Position numbers and translations under genes: made by a program
Assembly (NCBI GenBank): GCA_002722455.1
Contig: PBMB01000015.1
Location: 1 to 64,000, forward strand
Source: Chloroflexota bacterium
GTDB taxonomy: Bacteria; Chloroflexota; Dehalococcoidia; Lucifugimonadales; GCA-2722455
Direction: 5' to 3'
DNA: 64,000 nt
The notes under the pieces: generated by a model
What the model saw: only the letters and a program-made list of their open reading frames with translations
What the model was told of the DNA's origin: nothing
Databases searched by the model: none
Shown here: positions 50,868-60,626 of the stretch, in pieces
Position numbering within the stretch: the first letter of the stretch is position 1
How the letters are laid out: each line of letters opens with the position of its first letter

Positions 50868-51920
50868 TTAGAAGTTGTAGAATATTTGACCAAATATTAT
50901 TTCGTTGTCATTTTGGTCTTTCATTTCTTCTTTTCTTGCTTCTGCTAAGAAACCAAATCCTTTGTAATCATATTTCACACCAACAGAAGTTGTGTTCAAT
51001 GCTTTTTCTTCTTTGAATCTATATTGGTTGAATCCGATGTATGGTTTGAATCCAGCTATATTTGTTCCTAGTTTTACATCTACTATATATTGATCATCTG
51101 CTGGAACTCTTTCTTCATTGCCATCTTCATCTTCAATTGCTATTTCACCACCTAGATCAAAATAATCATATTGATAACTACCGTCAAAGAAAAAATATTC
51201 ATTTATATAATTATATGTAAAGAATGCTGTAAATTTGTTGAAATCTTCTTCTGTTGAATAAATTTCACTTGTGAAACCGTCAGAATAGTCAGAATACTTA
51301 AAACCAACTAAGAAACCATGATTTTCAGTTTTAAGATCAAAGTTTAAACCAAATAAGCCACTTTCTGTTTTCAATGAATCATCAAGGTTTGAGTCTTTTT
51401 GTGTATTAACACCACCATAAATTGTAGATTCAAAAACACCACCATAAATTGGGTTCGAATAGCCAAATGAAACCCCGTCAATTGTTGATATAACCGAAGC
51501 TGCAAAAACAGCACGTTCTGTCACTGTGCTTTTTATCATTTTATCTGATAGATTTAGGTTGTTGTAACCTTTTGCATTAAAGTCTGCAAAACGCCCGACT
51601 TTAATATCTAATGCTTTGTTTTCAAATTGAGCATATCCTTGATAAATATCTCCTCCTGACATTGATTCTGAACCCTCTTCATCTAGATCTAATGTTTGGA
51701 AATTATAATCTGCCATTAATTTAAAGTGTTCTTTTACTGTTACTTCTAAATAAGCATTTGTAGAACTTTCTATTGCTGTGAAATCATTGTCATCTTGTTC
51801 TAATTGACCATAACCAGCAGAACCATACATTCCTAATGCAAAATTATCTGTTAATTCATAAGCACTTGCTTGATTTATTGACAAAATTGAAAGTGCTAAA
51901 ATTGATAGTTTTATTTTCAT
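50868..51920 (-). CDS. Outer-membrane porin-like protein
   Basis: A 350-aa protein with signal peptide MKIKLSILALSILSINQASA. The mature part is a run of amphipathic beta strands with Tyr/Phe at strand ends (for example KLMADYNFQTLDL, YAQFENKALDIKVGRF), ending in the classic C-terminal Phe (IIFGQIFYNF) required for BAM recognition. A general diffusion or substrate-selective porin of a Gram-negative outer membrane. Acidic loops (about residue 265) suggest cation preference. AGGAG SD. Confidence 0.8.
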   Translation of the reverse strand: MKIKLSILALSILSINQASAYELTDNFALGMYGSAGYGQLEQDDNDFTAIESSTNAYLEVTVKEHFKLMADYNFQTLDLDEEGSESMSGGDIYQGYAQFENKALDIKVGRFADFNAKGYNNLNLSDKMIKSTVTERAVFAASVISTIDGVSFGYSNPIYGGVFESTIYGGVNTQKDSNLDDSLKTESGLFGLNFDLKTENHGFLVGFKYSDYSDGFTSEIYSTEEDFNKFTAFFTYNYINEYFFFDGSYQYDYFDLGGEIAIEDEDGNEERVPADDQYIVDVKLGTNIAGFKPYIGFNQYRFKEEKALNTTSVGVKYDYKGFGFLAEARKEEMKDQNDNEIIFGQIFYNF

Positions 51921-52161
51921 TGAAAACTCCTTTTTATTATATAGTAGTTATATTATCAATAAAAAAAACTTGCGCAAGAAAACGAATATTTAAATAAAAT
52001 AAATAACTTAATTAACAGTGTTATAATTTTGTTTTTCTAAATAATTAAAATTGTAATTTTTTCTTTTTATTTATTTTATAAGTATTTTCCTATTTCTTAA
52101 ATAAAATTTGAAATTAAAATTGTTTTTTGGTAATCTTTTCTCCTTATTACTAGGAGTTTTT

Positions 52162-53238
52162 ATGAGATACAATTTAATTAGCATAAGTCTTATAGCTTTG
52201 TTGTCTGCTTGCTCTACTATAGAAAAAGAAACTCAAACAACAAACACCACCGATTATTTTTCTTATCTTACTGAAAAGGGAAATGATAGCTTTTATTTAA
52301 CGTATTCAAGCAAAGGTTTTTATGATTACACAATATGCAAGTCTTATGACCACAGCAAATCGATTCTTCAAGAGTCTTGTCAAGAACCTATTTTTATTAG
52401 TGATAATGTTAGATTCGGTGTTTTAGAACAAAAACAATCTATTGGGAGTATTACACTTGAAGAAAAAAATTCTCAATTTACTTCTGATTTTAATATTCAT
52501 TCTATTGTTTTCGAGAATGGTGACAAATATCAATCTTTAAATATTAAAAAAAATCATCCTTTTCAAAAATTAACAATGAATAATCATTTTTATGAATATA
52601 ATTTAGTTCTCGATGAGATGAAAGAACTGAATATAATCGATGATTATTCTTTCATTAATGGTAATTTGATTTTTTCCTCCAAAAATAAGGGGTATATTTT
52701 AGATAAAAGAGATACCAAGGATTTAAAATACATATCTAAATACATTAACATAAAAGAAAATCAAAATATTTTAGAGATATTTTCAGAAGTGGAAATTGTA
52801 TTTGATCAAGAATATGTTTCTGTTTTTATTACTACAAATTTTGACGTTGACTATTATCAAAAAAAACAATTAATTGACATTGAATCAGTTAACAATAACA
52901 TAAAGGGAGAAGAAGACGTTTTTACTACAATACTTGTTGTTAAAGATGCTCAATTTAAAAATAAAGATATTGATTTCATAAAATTAGGTCATCACAGGAT
53001 CAGTAAAGATAATTTTAAACATAAAATAAAGAGAAATAACGTCCACGTTTTTTATTTAGATTCAAAAAAATATAATAAAATAATAAAGAAATCCATAAAC
53101 AATAATAGCTCAATGTCTATTTCTGTTCAGTATAAAGATCAGAGCAGTTCTTATTCCAATATAAAAATTACAGAAGAAGAAAAAAAGAAAATCAATAATG
53201 TATTGGATTTAATTTCTATATCACAAGTAAAAAAATAA
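52162..53238 (+). CDS. Lipoprotein, unknown function
   Basis: I choose the ATG at 52162 because TAGGAG lies seven bases upstream. The N-terminus MRYNLISISLIALLSAC is a lipoprotein signal with lipobox LSAC; Cys17 is the lipidation site. The mature 340 residues are beta-rich and then Lys-rich. No family recognised. Monocistronic, with a terminator at 53240-53265. Confidence 0.75.
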   Translation: MRYNLISISLIALLSACSTIEKETQTTNTTDYFSYLTEKGNDSFYLTYSSKGFYDYTICKSYDHSKSILQESCQEPIFISDNVRFGVLEQKQSIGSITLEEKNSQFTSDFNIHSIVFENGDKYQSLNIKKNHPFQKLTMNNHFYEYNLVLDEMKELNIIDDYSFINGNLIFSSKNKGYILDKRDTKDLKYISKYINIKENQNILEIFSEVEIVFDQEYVSVFITTNFDVDYYQKKQLIDIESVNNNIKGEEDVFTTILVVKDAQFKNKDIDFIKLGHHRISKDNFKHKIKRNNVHVFYLDSKKYNKIIKKSINNNSSMSISVQYKDQSSSYSNIKITEEEKKKINNVLDLISISQVKK

Positions 53239-53239
53239 A

Positions 53240-53268
53240 AAAAAAGAAACCAGCTAGTTTCTTTTTCT
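53240..53268. terminator. Bidirectional intrinsic terminator
   Basis: AAAGAAAC / GTTTCTTT with A and T tracts between convergent genes. Confidence 0.7.
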
Positions 53269-53281
53269 TTTTATGCAAAAT

Positions 53282-55648
53282 TTATGCTTGTTTGTTAAGA
53301 AAACCACTCTTTTTCAAGAACAATTGCTTTTTTATTTCAAACGTTGATCTTCTCAATGCTTCGTGATTATTTGTTCTTCTGTATTCTACTATTTCTGACA
53401 CTTGTTCAGACGTCAAATCTTCTTTTGTTATCTTTACTGCATGTATAAGTTTTAATTTTTCTTCATTTGGTAATTTTTCAAAAGCTTTTTTTGCCTCATG
53501 AAGTTTTGTTTTCTCATCATGCGGAGAAACACTGCTATTAAAAATATCAGCCATTTCTTGTTGTTTCAATGTATCTTTTGATTTAGATAGTATTGAAGTA
53601 GAAGACACTGTTTTCTTTTTTAATTTTTCTGCTTTTATTATATTAGCTTTTTCTTCTTTCTCTATCTTTTCTCTTTCTCTTGCAAATTCTGCTGCTTTCT
53701 CAGAATTTATTTTATCAGCTTGTTTTTTATAAACTTTGTCTATTTGTTTGTCTATATTTTTATTTTTTTCCTCTTCTTCCTTTTCTTTTACTATAAGTTC
53801 CGTTTTTTTATCAGATTTTGCTCGATTCTCCAACTCCTCTGCTGTAAAAGCTTTATTTGGATCATCAACAGAAGTTAATTCTATAACTGTTTCTATATTT
53901 TGTTTTACTAAAGCATTTCTTTTTTGTTCTTCAAATTGTAAACTTTTTTCCTTTTTGGCTTTTGCTGCTTTATCTTTACGTCTCTGTTTCTCTGCTTCTT
54001 TAGTAGCAACAGTTAGATCTTTTAGTTTTTTACCAAATTCTTTAAATCTTTCATTTTCAATTATTGTCATCTTATTTTCTTTATATTCCTTAAACACTTT
54101 TGTTGCTGACTCAACAGCTTCCATTTCTAAACTCTTTTCTATATGTTTAACTTTTGATTCTAAAAGTTTTAAGACAATTTCTATAGATTTAGGTGCAAGA
54201 CTTAAAGCACTCTGCGCTTTCATTGCAGCAGATTCAAATTGTTCATTTTGAAAATCTTTCATATAATCTCTAATCAAAGAGTTTATTTTTTCAGATAATT
54301 CCAATTCTTGAGTTTTAAATGAGTTCAATCTTGCATCTAATGTTGACTTTACGTAATCAACTTTATTATTCTCAAGTTTTATTTTTAAATTTTCTACTTT
54401 ATCTTCTTCACCTAATTGCTGAAAAGTAATTAAAGAATTAAGAATAGCAGAACCACTTCTATTTATTAAGTGTTCGAACTCTGACATTGTTGTGTTCATT
54501 TTTATTAAGGCTTCTTTCTTTTTTCCTTTTGTTAACAATTCTTGGGTGTCTAAAATTTGTTTTTGGACGTCAAATAAGGCATCATCAGGGAAATTCTTTT
54601 GACCTTGTTTTAAAATATTTAATGCTTCTGAAATAGCTTTATCTAAATTAGCTTCTAATTTAACTTCTGCATTTTCTTTTTTTAGATTTGCATATTCATA
54701 ATAATCTTCTGCTTTTTTTTCAACGCTTCTCTCTATCAACGTCATTAATTTTTTATAAGACTCCATAGACGTTTCATAGTCACCAATTTCATGATGAACT
54801 TTTGATACAGAACGTTGAGCACTTATTGAATTTTTTGATAAAGATAATGCTCTATTGTAGCTTTTCGTTGATAATGTTAACTTCTTTAATTTATAATAAG
54901 AATCCCCCATTAGTATATGTGCTTTTATACTTAACGGATATTTTTTTACTATTTTCTCACCTTTATCAATAACAATTTGATAAGAACCTAGTTCATAATG
55001 AGCTTTTAATTGGTATGTTCTAAGCCACTCTAAATCATATTTTTTATTTCCTAACAATAATTCTGCATAATCAACAACATTTGAAAATCTTTTTTGACTT
55101 AACATTATTTCTAATTTTGTTTTTTCCAACCAAGAAGAGAATGCGGTATTGCTTGAAGCCAAATCATCATATTTTTTATCTGACGCTAATGTTAAAGCTA
55201 ATTCGAAATCTTTTGTATCTATTGCTTTTCTTATTTCTTTTGTTGATAGGTATCTTTTAATTATTTCAGTTGTTTTCTTATTGAAAGAATCAGGAGAAAA
55301 TGGTTTTATAAATATATCTTCAGGAACTATTTCTAATAGTTCCACTATTGTCTCTTGAGCTGTATTTGAAGTCATTATTGAAAATGAAGGAGTGTAAGAA
55401 TTCATTAATCGTATTTCTTTTAATAACTCTAAACCTGAATCATTTTTTAGTTCATATTCACATAAAATAATATCTGGTCTATCTCTTTTTACTAATTTTA
55501 AACCTTTTTGTAAATTATTTGCAGATTCTATTTTTGTTATACCTAATTGCTGAAGCCATTTTTTTGTCGTGTTTATTTCAAAATCAGACTTGTCAACAAG
55601 CAAGACAGATAGCTCTGAAGTCTTCATTAGAGGTTTTATTACTGGCAA
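53282..55648 (-). CDS. REC-TPR-coiled-coil protein with altered phosphosite
   Basis: A 788-aa protein starting with TTG, seven bases after AAGGAAG. Residues ~13-130 are a receiver domain: VLLVDKSDF, DIILCEYELKNDSGLELL, the switch MTS and FIKPF with the Lys. The phosphoacceptor Asp is Glu and one of the acidic-pocket residues is Lys, so normal phosphorylation is unlikely. Residues ~140-330 are TPR helices (KAHILMGDSYYKLKKL). The rest is charged coiled coil. REC-TPR proteins act as signalling scaffolds in gammaproteobacteria. No histidine kinase is nearby. Confidence 0.8.
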   Translation of the reverse strand: MPVIKPLMKTSELSVLLVDKSDFEINTTKKWLQQLGITKIESANNLQKGLKLVKRDRPDIILCEYELKNDSGLELLKEIRLMNSYTPSFSIMTSNTAQETIVELLEIVPEDIFIKPFSPDSFNKKTTEIIKRYLSTKEIRKAIDTKDFELALTLASDKKYDDLASSNTAFSSWLEKTKLEIMLSQKRFSNVVDYAELLLGNKKYDLEWLRTYQLKAHYELGSYQIVIDKGEKIVKKYPLSIKAHILMGDSYYKLKKLTLSTKSYNRALSLSKNSISAQRSVSKVHHEIGDYETSMESYKKLMTLIERSVEKKAEDYYEYANLKKENAEVKLEANLDKAISEALNILKQGQKNFPDDALFDVQKQILDTQELLTKGKKKEALIKMNTTMSEFEHLINRSGSAILNSLITFQQLGEEDKVENLKIKLENNKVDYVKSTLDARLNSFKTQELELSEKINSLIRDYMKDFQNEQFESAAMKAQSALSLAPKSIEIVLKLLESKVKHIEKSLEMEAVESATKVFKEYKENKMTIIENERFKEFGKKLKDLTVATKEAEKQRRKDKAAKAKKEKSLQFEEQKRNALVKQNIETVIELTSVDDPNKAFTAEELENRAKSDKKTELIVKEKEEEEKNKNIDKQIDKVYKKQADKINSEKAAEFAREREKIEKEEKANIIKAEKLKKKTVSSTSILSKSKDTLKQQEMADIFNSSVSPHDEKTKLHEAKKAFEKLPNEEKLKLIHAVKITKEDLTSEQVSEIVEYRRTNNHEALRRSTFEIKKQLFLKKSGFLNKQA

Positions 55649-55950
55649 AATATGGCTTCCTTATTTACTTCTTCTATACTTATAGATTTATATATTTATT
55701 AATTACCATATTTTACATTGTAATCGTTAAATATGTCAAGCATTATAATCAATAAAACTATTTTTTTATTTATTTTTTTTTATTTTTTTATATATGTTGT
55801 TTTTAATTTTTACAAAGGTGACTTTCGAAAAGAAAATCTTATCCAAATATTTATATTTCCTTAACTTTTTATTTTTATTCAATATCTTGTATCACAAAAA
55901 TTTTAGTGATATAATCTATTAAATTTTCTAATAAAAGGACTAATTTTTTA
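55649..55950. other. Intergenic region between divergent genes
   Basis: About 300 bases, very A+T-rich. A TATAAT box near 55909 serves the plus-strand gene and a less clear box the minus-strand gene. I see no gene, repeat or hairpin of note. Confidence 0.5.
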
Positions 55951-56646
55951 ATGAAACATTATTATATAACAACGAATTACTCCCAAAACCAACAAATGGC
56001 TGTACAACAAGACCATTCATACACAGAAATGATTACAAATATTTTAGATCATCCTAATTCTATTGAGAGTAATATTTACCGAAAGTATGCAAAAGATTTT
56101 AAAACAACAATTTGCTTAGGCGTTAGTCAACCTACTGAATTAATTGCTTTATATTCTTATATGAGATATCACAAAGAAGAATTGCAGATACCTATGGGCT
56201 TTTTCCAAGAAGACAGTTTGAATAAAACAATGACATCTTTAACTTTTATTACTAATGAAAAATTATCTTATAATATATATGGAATGATTGCTCAATTGTT
56301 AAGAGAAAATAAAATCTACTCTCTTTATAGCATTAAAAAAGAAATGATTTTATCTAATCATAGCAATTCTTTTATTTTATCAATTAAAATTGAAGAAGAT
56401 AAACCTGTTTTTTATGTTGAATTTAAAAATAGATTATTCAAAAGTTTTCAAAATGAAGATATGATGGAAATTGATTTTTCAGATGATAAAATTGAAGAAA
56501 TCTACAAAAAATACAATGAAGAAGATTATTGTTTTCATCAAGGTATTGAATTTGAAGACGAATTTGATGAAATTACTGTCAAAGAAAAATATTCTTTTGT
56601 GGAAATGGAGTTTTTGCGAAGAATCAGAAGTCTCAATTTGAAGTAA
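55951..56646 (+). CDS. Unknown protein, 231 aa
   Basis: A soluble protein with a possible alpha/beta N-terminal domain and an acidic C-terminal third. No recognised motif. It is followed after 43 bases by a small membrane protein that has its own RBS. Confidence 0.65.
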   Translation: MKHYYITTNYSQNQQMAVQQDHSYTEMITNILDHPNSIESNIYRKYAKDFKTTICLGVSQPTELIALYSYMRYHKEELQIPMGFFQEDSLNKTMTSLTFITNEKLSYNIYGMIAQLLRENKIYSLYSIKKEMILSNHSNSFILSIKIEEDKPVFYVEFKNRLFKSFQNEDMMEIDFSDDKIEEIYKKYNEEDYCFHQGIEFEDEFDEITVKEKYSFVEMEFLRRIRSLNLK

Positions 56647-56689
56647 AGAATAATTAATGATATTATAGTTTTAAAATAAAGGAGAAAAA

Positions 56690-56935
56690 ATGAAACAATC
56701 ACTATTTATATTACTATTAGGTTTCGCTGCTGGTGTTTTATATACTCAACACGATGGTTTCAAATCTGGCATTGATGACTCTATTGATTCTGTTAAAAAT
56801 TATTTTATCGAACTTTGGGAAGATCAAACCGATGAACTTAAAGATTCTTTCGACGATAAAAAAGAAGAATTAAAAGATTCAATAGACGAAAAAATTGAAG
56901 AAGCAAAAGATAAAGCAGAAGAAGCAAAAAAATAA
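56690..56935 (+). CDS. Small membrane-anchored coiled-coil protein, 81 aa
   Basis: An N-terminal hydrophobic helix (LFILLLGFAAGVLY) is followed by repeated acidic/basic heptads (DELKDSFDDKKEELKDSI). The layout is like YtxH-type proteins or membrane-tethered stress proteins. Strong AAAGGAG SD. Confidence 0.65.
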   Translation: MKQSLFILLLGFAAGVLYTQHDGFKSGIDDSIDSVKNYFIELWEDQTDELKDSFDDKKEELKDSIDEKIEEAKDKAEEAKK

Positions 56936-56947
56936 TTTAAAATAAAT

Positions 56948-56970
56948 AAAGAGCCTTTTGGCTCTTTTTT
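56948..56970. terminator. Bidirectional intrinsic terminator
   Basis: AAAGAGCC / GGCTCTTT with a short loop, between convergent genes. Confidence 0.8.
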
Positions 56971-56977
56971 CTTTTCC

Positions 56978-57277
56978 TTATTCTTGGTCTAAAAGATCAG
57001 ATAACCTTTCCCAGTCGTCATCGTCGTCTAAAACACCAGAACCAACGATATCCATCCCTTCTGTATCTAAATGATAAAGAATACGTGCCGCAGACATATT
57101 TATTGAGCTTGTTCCATTTAAATTTACGATTTTTTCTAAGCTTACAGAAGAAGGCCATTCCTCTACTTCTACGCCTTCGTCTTCCAATAAAGACATAAGA
57201 TCTACTTTCAAAGAGTCTTCGTCAAATTTCTTACCTTCTATATCCATAAGTAATTCAGCAATTTCCACCCTTAACAT
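56978..57277 (-). CDS. Unknown acidic protein, 99 aa
   Basis: A small acidic protein ending DDDDDWERLSDLLDQE. AGGAG SD. Could be an inhibitor or DNA mimic on composition alone, which is speculation. Confidence 0.6.
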   Translation of the reverse strand: MLRVEIAELLMDIEGKKFDEDSLKVDLMSLLEDEGVEVEEWPSSVSLEKIVNLNGTSSINMSAARILYHLDTEGMDIVGSGVLDDDDDWERLSDLLDQE

Positions 57278-57350
57278 TTATATTCTCCTTTGTTTTTGTT
57301 TTCAATAATAAATCCATTTGTTTTTTTGTCAAGACCAAAAACTGTTAAAA

Positions 57351-58532
57351 TTAAACACTTGATTTTAATTCAACCAATTCAAGTGTTTCTTTGATATCTA
57401 TTTGATTGTTTTTAAAACAAATAGAATCTGCATAACTTAATAATGTTCTTGTAAAGGAATCAGTATTTATATCATTTTCTATCAAGTAAGATAATTCTTC
57501 TATCTCTAAAATCTCTTCTAAATATTTATCTAAAACTGAAAAATTAAAAGAAACTTTTGTCTTTCTATTTTTAAATACGAGATTAAATAAGTCAAATAAG
57601 TAGTCATTTCTTCCATATTCTCTTAATTCTTTTTCTTTTATTGGAAAAGGGATTAGGTTTAAATCTTTATATTCTTTTATGTTTTCGTTTTTAAAATTTA
57701 AGATACTTGACGATAACAACAGTTTATCTTTTAATACGATTTCTTTTTTCTTTATTGATTCTAAAATAAGAATCCCATTATGATTGTTTAAATAAAAGTA
57801 AGGATCGTTACATTCTTTTATTTTTAAATATTTAGCTAATACTTTTTTATTTGACTCTGTAAATTTATCTCTGTATTTCATTAAGTAAAAAAACTCAAAT
57901 GTATTTCTTTTCACTGCTTTATTTCTTTCAGCATTAGACAAATTTGTGCTTTCAAGTAAAGTTTTCCATTCAGTTTCATTCAATGAAAGAAGCAATTCAT
58001 TTGTTTCATCTTCTGCATATTTCATAAAGTATTCGTGACTCATAAACATTGAAGTTAATTCTTTCAGGAAACGTTTTTTGAAAATTATTTTGTTTTCAAT
58101 GCTTTTTAATTCTTTTTTTGTATCCAATAATTCTCTTAAAAAATCGTGTTTCATTGAAAGTTCTAATTTTGTTTCAAAGTTTAATTTATCCTTAAAATGA
58201 TTTATTAAATAGATATATCTAGATTCCGAGTGAATATGAATGTTGTTATCCAGATCCATTATTTTTTTGTAAAAATATGATAATTTTTTTTCTGATAATG
58301 ATTTTTCATAATAGCTTTCGAACCTTTCAACCACAGAATTATTATAATTTAAATTCGTTGAATCTTCTTCTAAAAGTTCTACATACATTTCTTTTGTTAT
58401 TTTGTTTTTGATTAAATCTTTTTCAAGAATATCATGTAGAGCTTTTCTTAAGCTTATGTTTCTTATAAGTCTTCTTCCTAACCCTTTTGTTTTTACATTT
58501 TTTAACATATTTAATGCTAATTCTTGATTCAT
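57351..58532 (-). CDS. Unknown helical protein, 393 aa
   Basis: A soluble, Lys/Glu/Leu-rich and fully helical protein, with a basic N-terminus (KGLGRRLIRNISLRKAL). No recognised domain. TATAAT-like box on the minus strand near 58570. Confidence 0.65.
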   Translation of the reverse strand: MNQELALNMLKNVKTKGLGRRLIRNISLRKALHDILEKDLIKNKITKEMYVELLEEDSTNLNYNNSVVERFESYYEKSLSEKKLSYFYKKIMDLDNNIHIHSESRYIYLINHFKDKLNFETKLELSMKHDFLRELLDTKKELKSIENKIIFKKRFLKELTSMFMSHEYFMKYAEDETNELLLSLNETEWKTLLESTNLSNAERNKAVKRNTFEFFYLMKYRDKFTESNKKVLAKYLKIKECNDPYFYLNNHNGILILESIKKKEIVLKDKLLLSSSILNFKNENIKEYKDLNLIPFPIKEKELREYGRNDYLFDLFNLVFKNRKTKVSFNFSVLDKYLEEILEIEELSYLIENDINTDSFTRTLLSYADSICFKNNQIDIKETLELVELKSSV

Positions 58533-58674
58533 TTTCTTATACGCCTTAATGTTAAATTTTTGTTTATTATATCAAATTTGTGATTGTTTTTCAACTTTAC
58601 TTTCCTTTCTTTCTTTGATATTATAACTAGAAATCAAGTAACTAGGAGAATCAGTATTAGATTAATTAAACCAC

Positions 58675-58706
58675 CATAATCCTCCCTCATACGGAGGTGG
58701 ATTATG
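58675..58706 (+). promoter_or_regulatory. Hairpin occluding SD and start codon
   Basis: CATAATCC (58675-58682) is perfectly complementary to GGATTATG (58699-58706), which contains the ATG of the next gene. The GGAGG SD lies in the loop side and can pair with CCTCC. The ribosome site is therefore hidden in the mRNA unless the hairpin is opened. Confidence 0.5.
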
Positions 58707-59201
58707 CAGAACTTAAATGTTGCTATTGAATATATCAAATCAGAAGAATACTTATCTTGGGTTGTTAGCAACTTAAAATGGTGTGAACATGGTAGTGACT
58801 TAATTGATTATTTCGACTATGAAGGGCTAGAAGAAGAATATGCCAATTCTAACGAGAGAAAAATTATTGTTAAAAGATACATTCAATCTCGTATTAGAGA
58901 AATCTTAAAAGAGTTTAAAGAAGAACAACAGGAATTATTGTATAGAACAATATATTCTAATTCTAAACCAAATGAATATGATTTTTATGGTCATTTTTGG
59001 AGTTCAAGAGAAGATACGAATCCTTGTGTTGAGCAAGATTTTAATGAAGAGTATCTTTTAACTTGTGCTTTTGTTCCTGAAATCATTGACTGGGTTGAAA
59101 CTTTAAAATCTCGAATGGATTTCCTTTACGGAAAAAAAGAAAAAGAGTATTATTTAAAAAAGTGTAAAATTAAATTAATTAACATAGAAAAAATAAACTA
59201 A
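58704..59201 (+). CDS. Unknown protein, 165 aa
   Basis: A soluble protein with several Trp and a Tyr-rich centre (YDFYGHFWSSRED). Its start is sequestered in an 8-bp hairpin. Promoter TATTATAAC near 58618. No family recognised; a good terminator follows. Confidence 0.65.
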   Translation: MQNLNVAIEYIKSEEYLSWVVSNLKWCEHGSDLIDYFDYEGLEEEYANSNERKIIVKRYIQSRIREILKEFKEEQQELLYRTIYSNSKPNEYDFYGHFWSSREDTNPCVEQDFNEEYLLTCAFVPEIIDWVETLKSRMDFLYGKKEKEYYLKKCKIKLINIEKIN

Positions 59202-59204
59202 AAA

Positions 59205-59236
59205 AAACCGTAAGATTGAGGTCTTACGGTTCTTTT
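59205..59236. terminator. Bidirectional intrinsic terminator
   Basis: AACCGTAAGA / TCTTACGGTT with flanking A and T runs. Confidence 0.9.
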
Positions 59237-59250
59237 TTTATATTTAAAAC

Positions 59251-60396
59251 TTAAACAGTCAAAAACAATATTGCACTTGGGATAACGACAAACAAAGATA
59301 TTAGATAAACAAAAACAACACCTCTATTTTTAATAGCCAAATCAGAAATCCAGTGTGAACTATTTAATGGTATTTTTCGCAAAAAAGGAATGCCAAATAT
59401 AACTATTGTTGCGGCTAAATTGAATGATAAATGAACCAAAGCAATCTGAAGAGCAAACACAGCGAAATCTCCTGTTACTGCTGTTGCAGCCAACAATGCT
59501 GTAATACATGTTCCTATATTTGATCCAATAGTAAAAGGATAAATCTCTTTTACTTTTAAAATTTTATTTCCTACTAATGGAATGATTAAAGACGTTGTTG
59601 TTGAAGATGATTGAACTAAAACCGTCACTAATGTTCCTGAAAAAATACCGTGTAAAGGACCTTTACCTATCGCATTCTTCAAAATTTCTTTTGCTCTACC
59701 TACCATTAATTTCTTCATTAATTTACCCATAAATGTAATGGCAATAAATATTGTGAATATTCCTCCTATAATAAGAGAAACACCTATCATTTCACTATTT
59801 AAAAAAGATAAATGAGATTCTATAGCCTTTACAACAGGTTTTGTAATTGGCTTGATAAAATTAAAGCTTTTTATGCTCATATCACCAGTTGAAACAAAAA
59901 ATGAAACCAGCCATTCTGATACTTTTTCAAAAATACCAAACATTATTTCTAACGGAAGGAATATTATTACTGCTAATATATTAAAGAAATCGTGTATTGT
60001 TGCACTGGCAAAAGCATTTTTAAATTCATCTTTTTCTCTTATGTGAGCCAAAGATACGATTGTATTTGTTACTGTTGTTCCTATATTCGCACCCATAATC
60101 ATTGGAATTGCTGTTTCAACAGGTAAACCACCTGCAACTAATCCAACAATGATAGAGGTTACAGTACTTGATGATTGAATTAATGCTGTCGCAACTAAAC
60201 CAATCATTAATCCTGCTATTGGGTGAGAAGCAAACTCAAATAATACTTTTGCTTGATCACCAGTAGCCATTTTAAAACCACCTCCAACCATAGTTACAGA
60301 TAAAAGTAGAAGATAAAGCATAAATACTAGACTTGCCCAAAGAATAGGCGAACCTACTTTTTTATTGTTTTCTAAAGCAACAGTTATTTTTTCCAT
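59251..60396 (-). CDS. nptA: Na+/phosphate cotransporter, NptA type
   Basis: A 381-aa inner-membrane protein with about eight hydrophobic helices. It carries both inverted-repeat QSSS motifs: ALIQSSSTVTS (~73) and VLVQSSSTTTS (~264), each followed by GANIGTT or GSNIGTC. These bind Na+ and phosphate in the PF02690 family. The length equals Vibrio-type NptA. It imports inorganic phosphate driven by sodium, suiting a marine or brackish host. No PhoU-like tail is present. Confidence 0.9.
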   Translation of the reverse strand: MEKITVALENNKKVGSPILWASLVFMLYLLLLSVTMVGGGFKMATGDQAKVLFEFASHPIAGLMIGLVATALIQSSSTVTSIIVGLVAGGLPVETAIPMIMGANIGTTVTNTIVSLAHIREKDEFKNAFASATIHDFFNILAVIIFLPLEIMFGIFEKVSEWLVSFFVSTGDMSIKSFNFIKPITKPVVKAIESHLSFLNSEMIGVSLIIGGIFTIFIAITFMGKLMKKLMVGRAKEILKNAIGKGPLHGIFSGTLVTVLVQSSSTTTSLIIPLVGNKILKVKEIYPFTIGSNIGTCITALLAATAVTGDFAVFALQIALVHLSFNLAATIVIFGIPFLRKIPLNSSHWISDLAIKNRGVVFVYLISLFVVIPSAILFLTV

Positions 60397-60626
60397 GTTT
60401 TTTTCCTATTTAAAAAATATACAAAAAAAAAGAATGTTAGTTATTTTTTTCTATTATATATTTGTATTAATTCTTATTATAACATTGAATTTTCTTATCT
60501 TATAACAATGGAAGAAAATAATGTCAACAAAATAGATACAAAAAAATTACTTTACCTTTTCAGTAAAGGAATTGGCTATTTGCTTTTTTCTTTTTTTTAT
60601 TGTACTTTTTAAAGAAAGGAGTTTAT

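Noticed and set aside
53736-54251. 171-codon plus-strand open frame
   Set aside because: Antisense to the coiled-coil part of the REC-TPR gene; Ser/Phe-rich translation is a mirror of Lys/Glu-rich codons, and no RBS or promoter is present.
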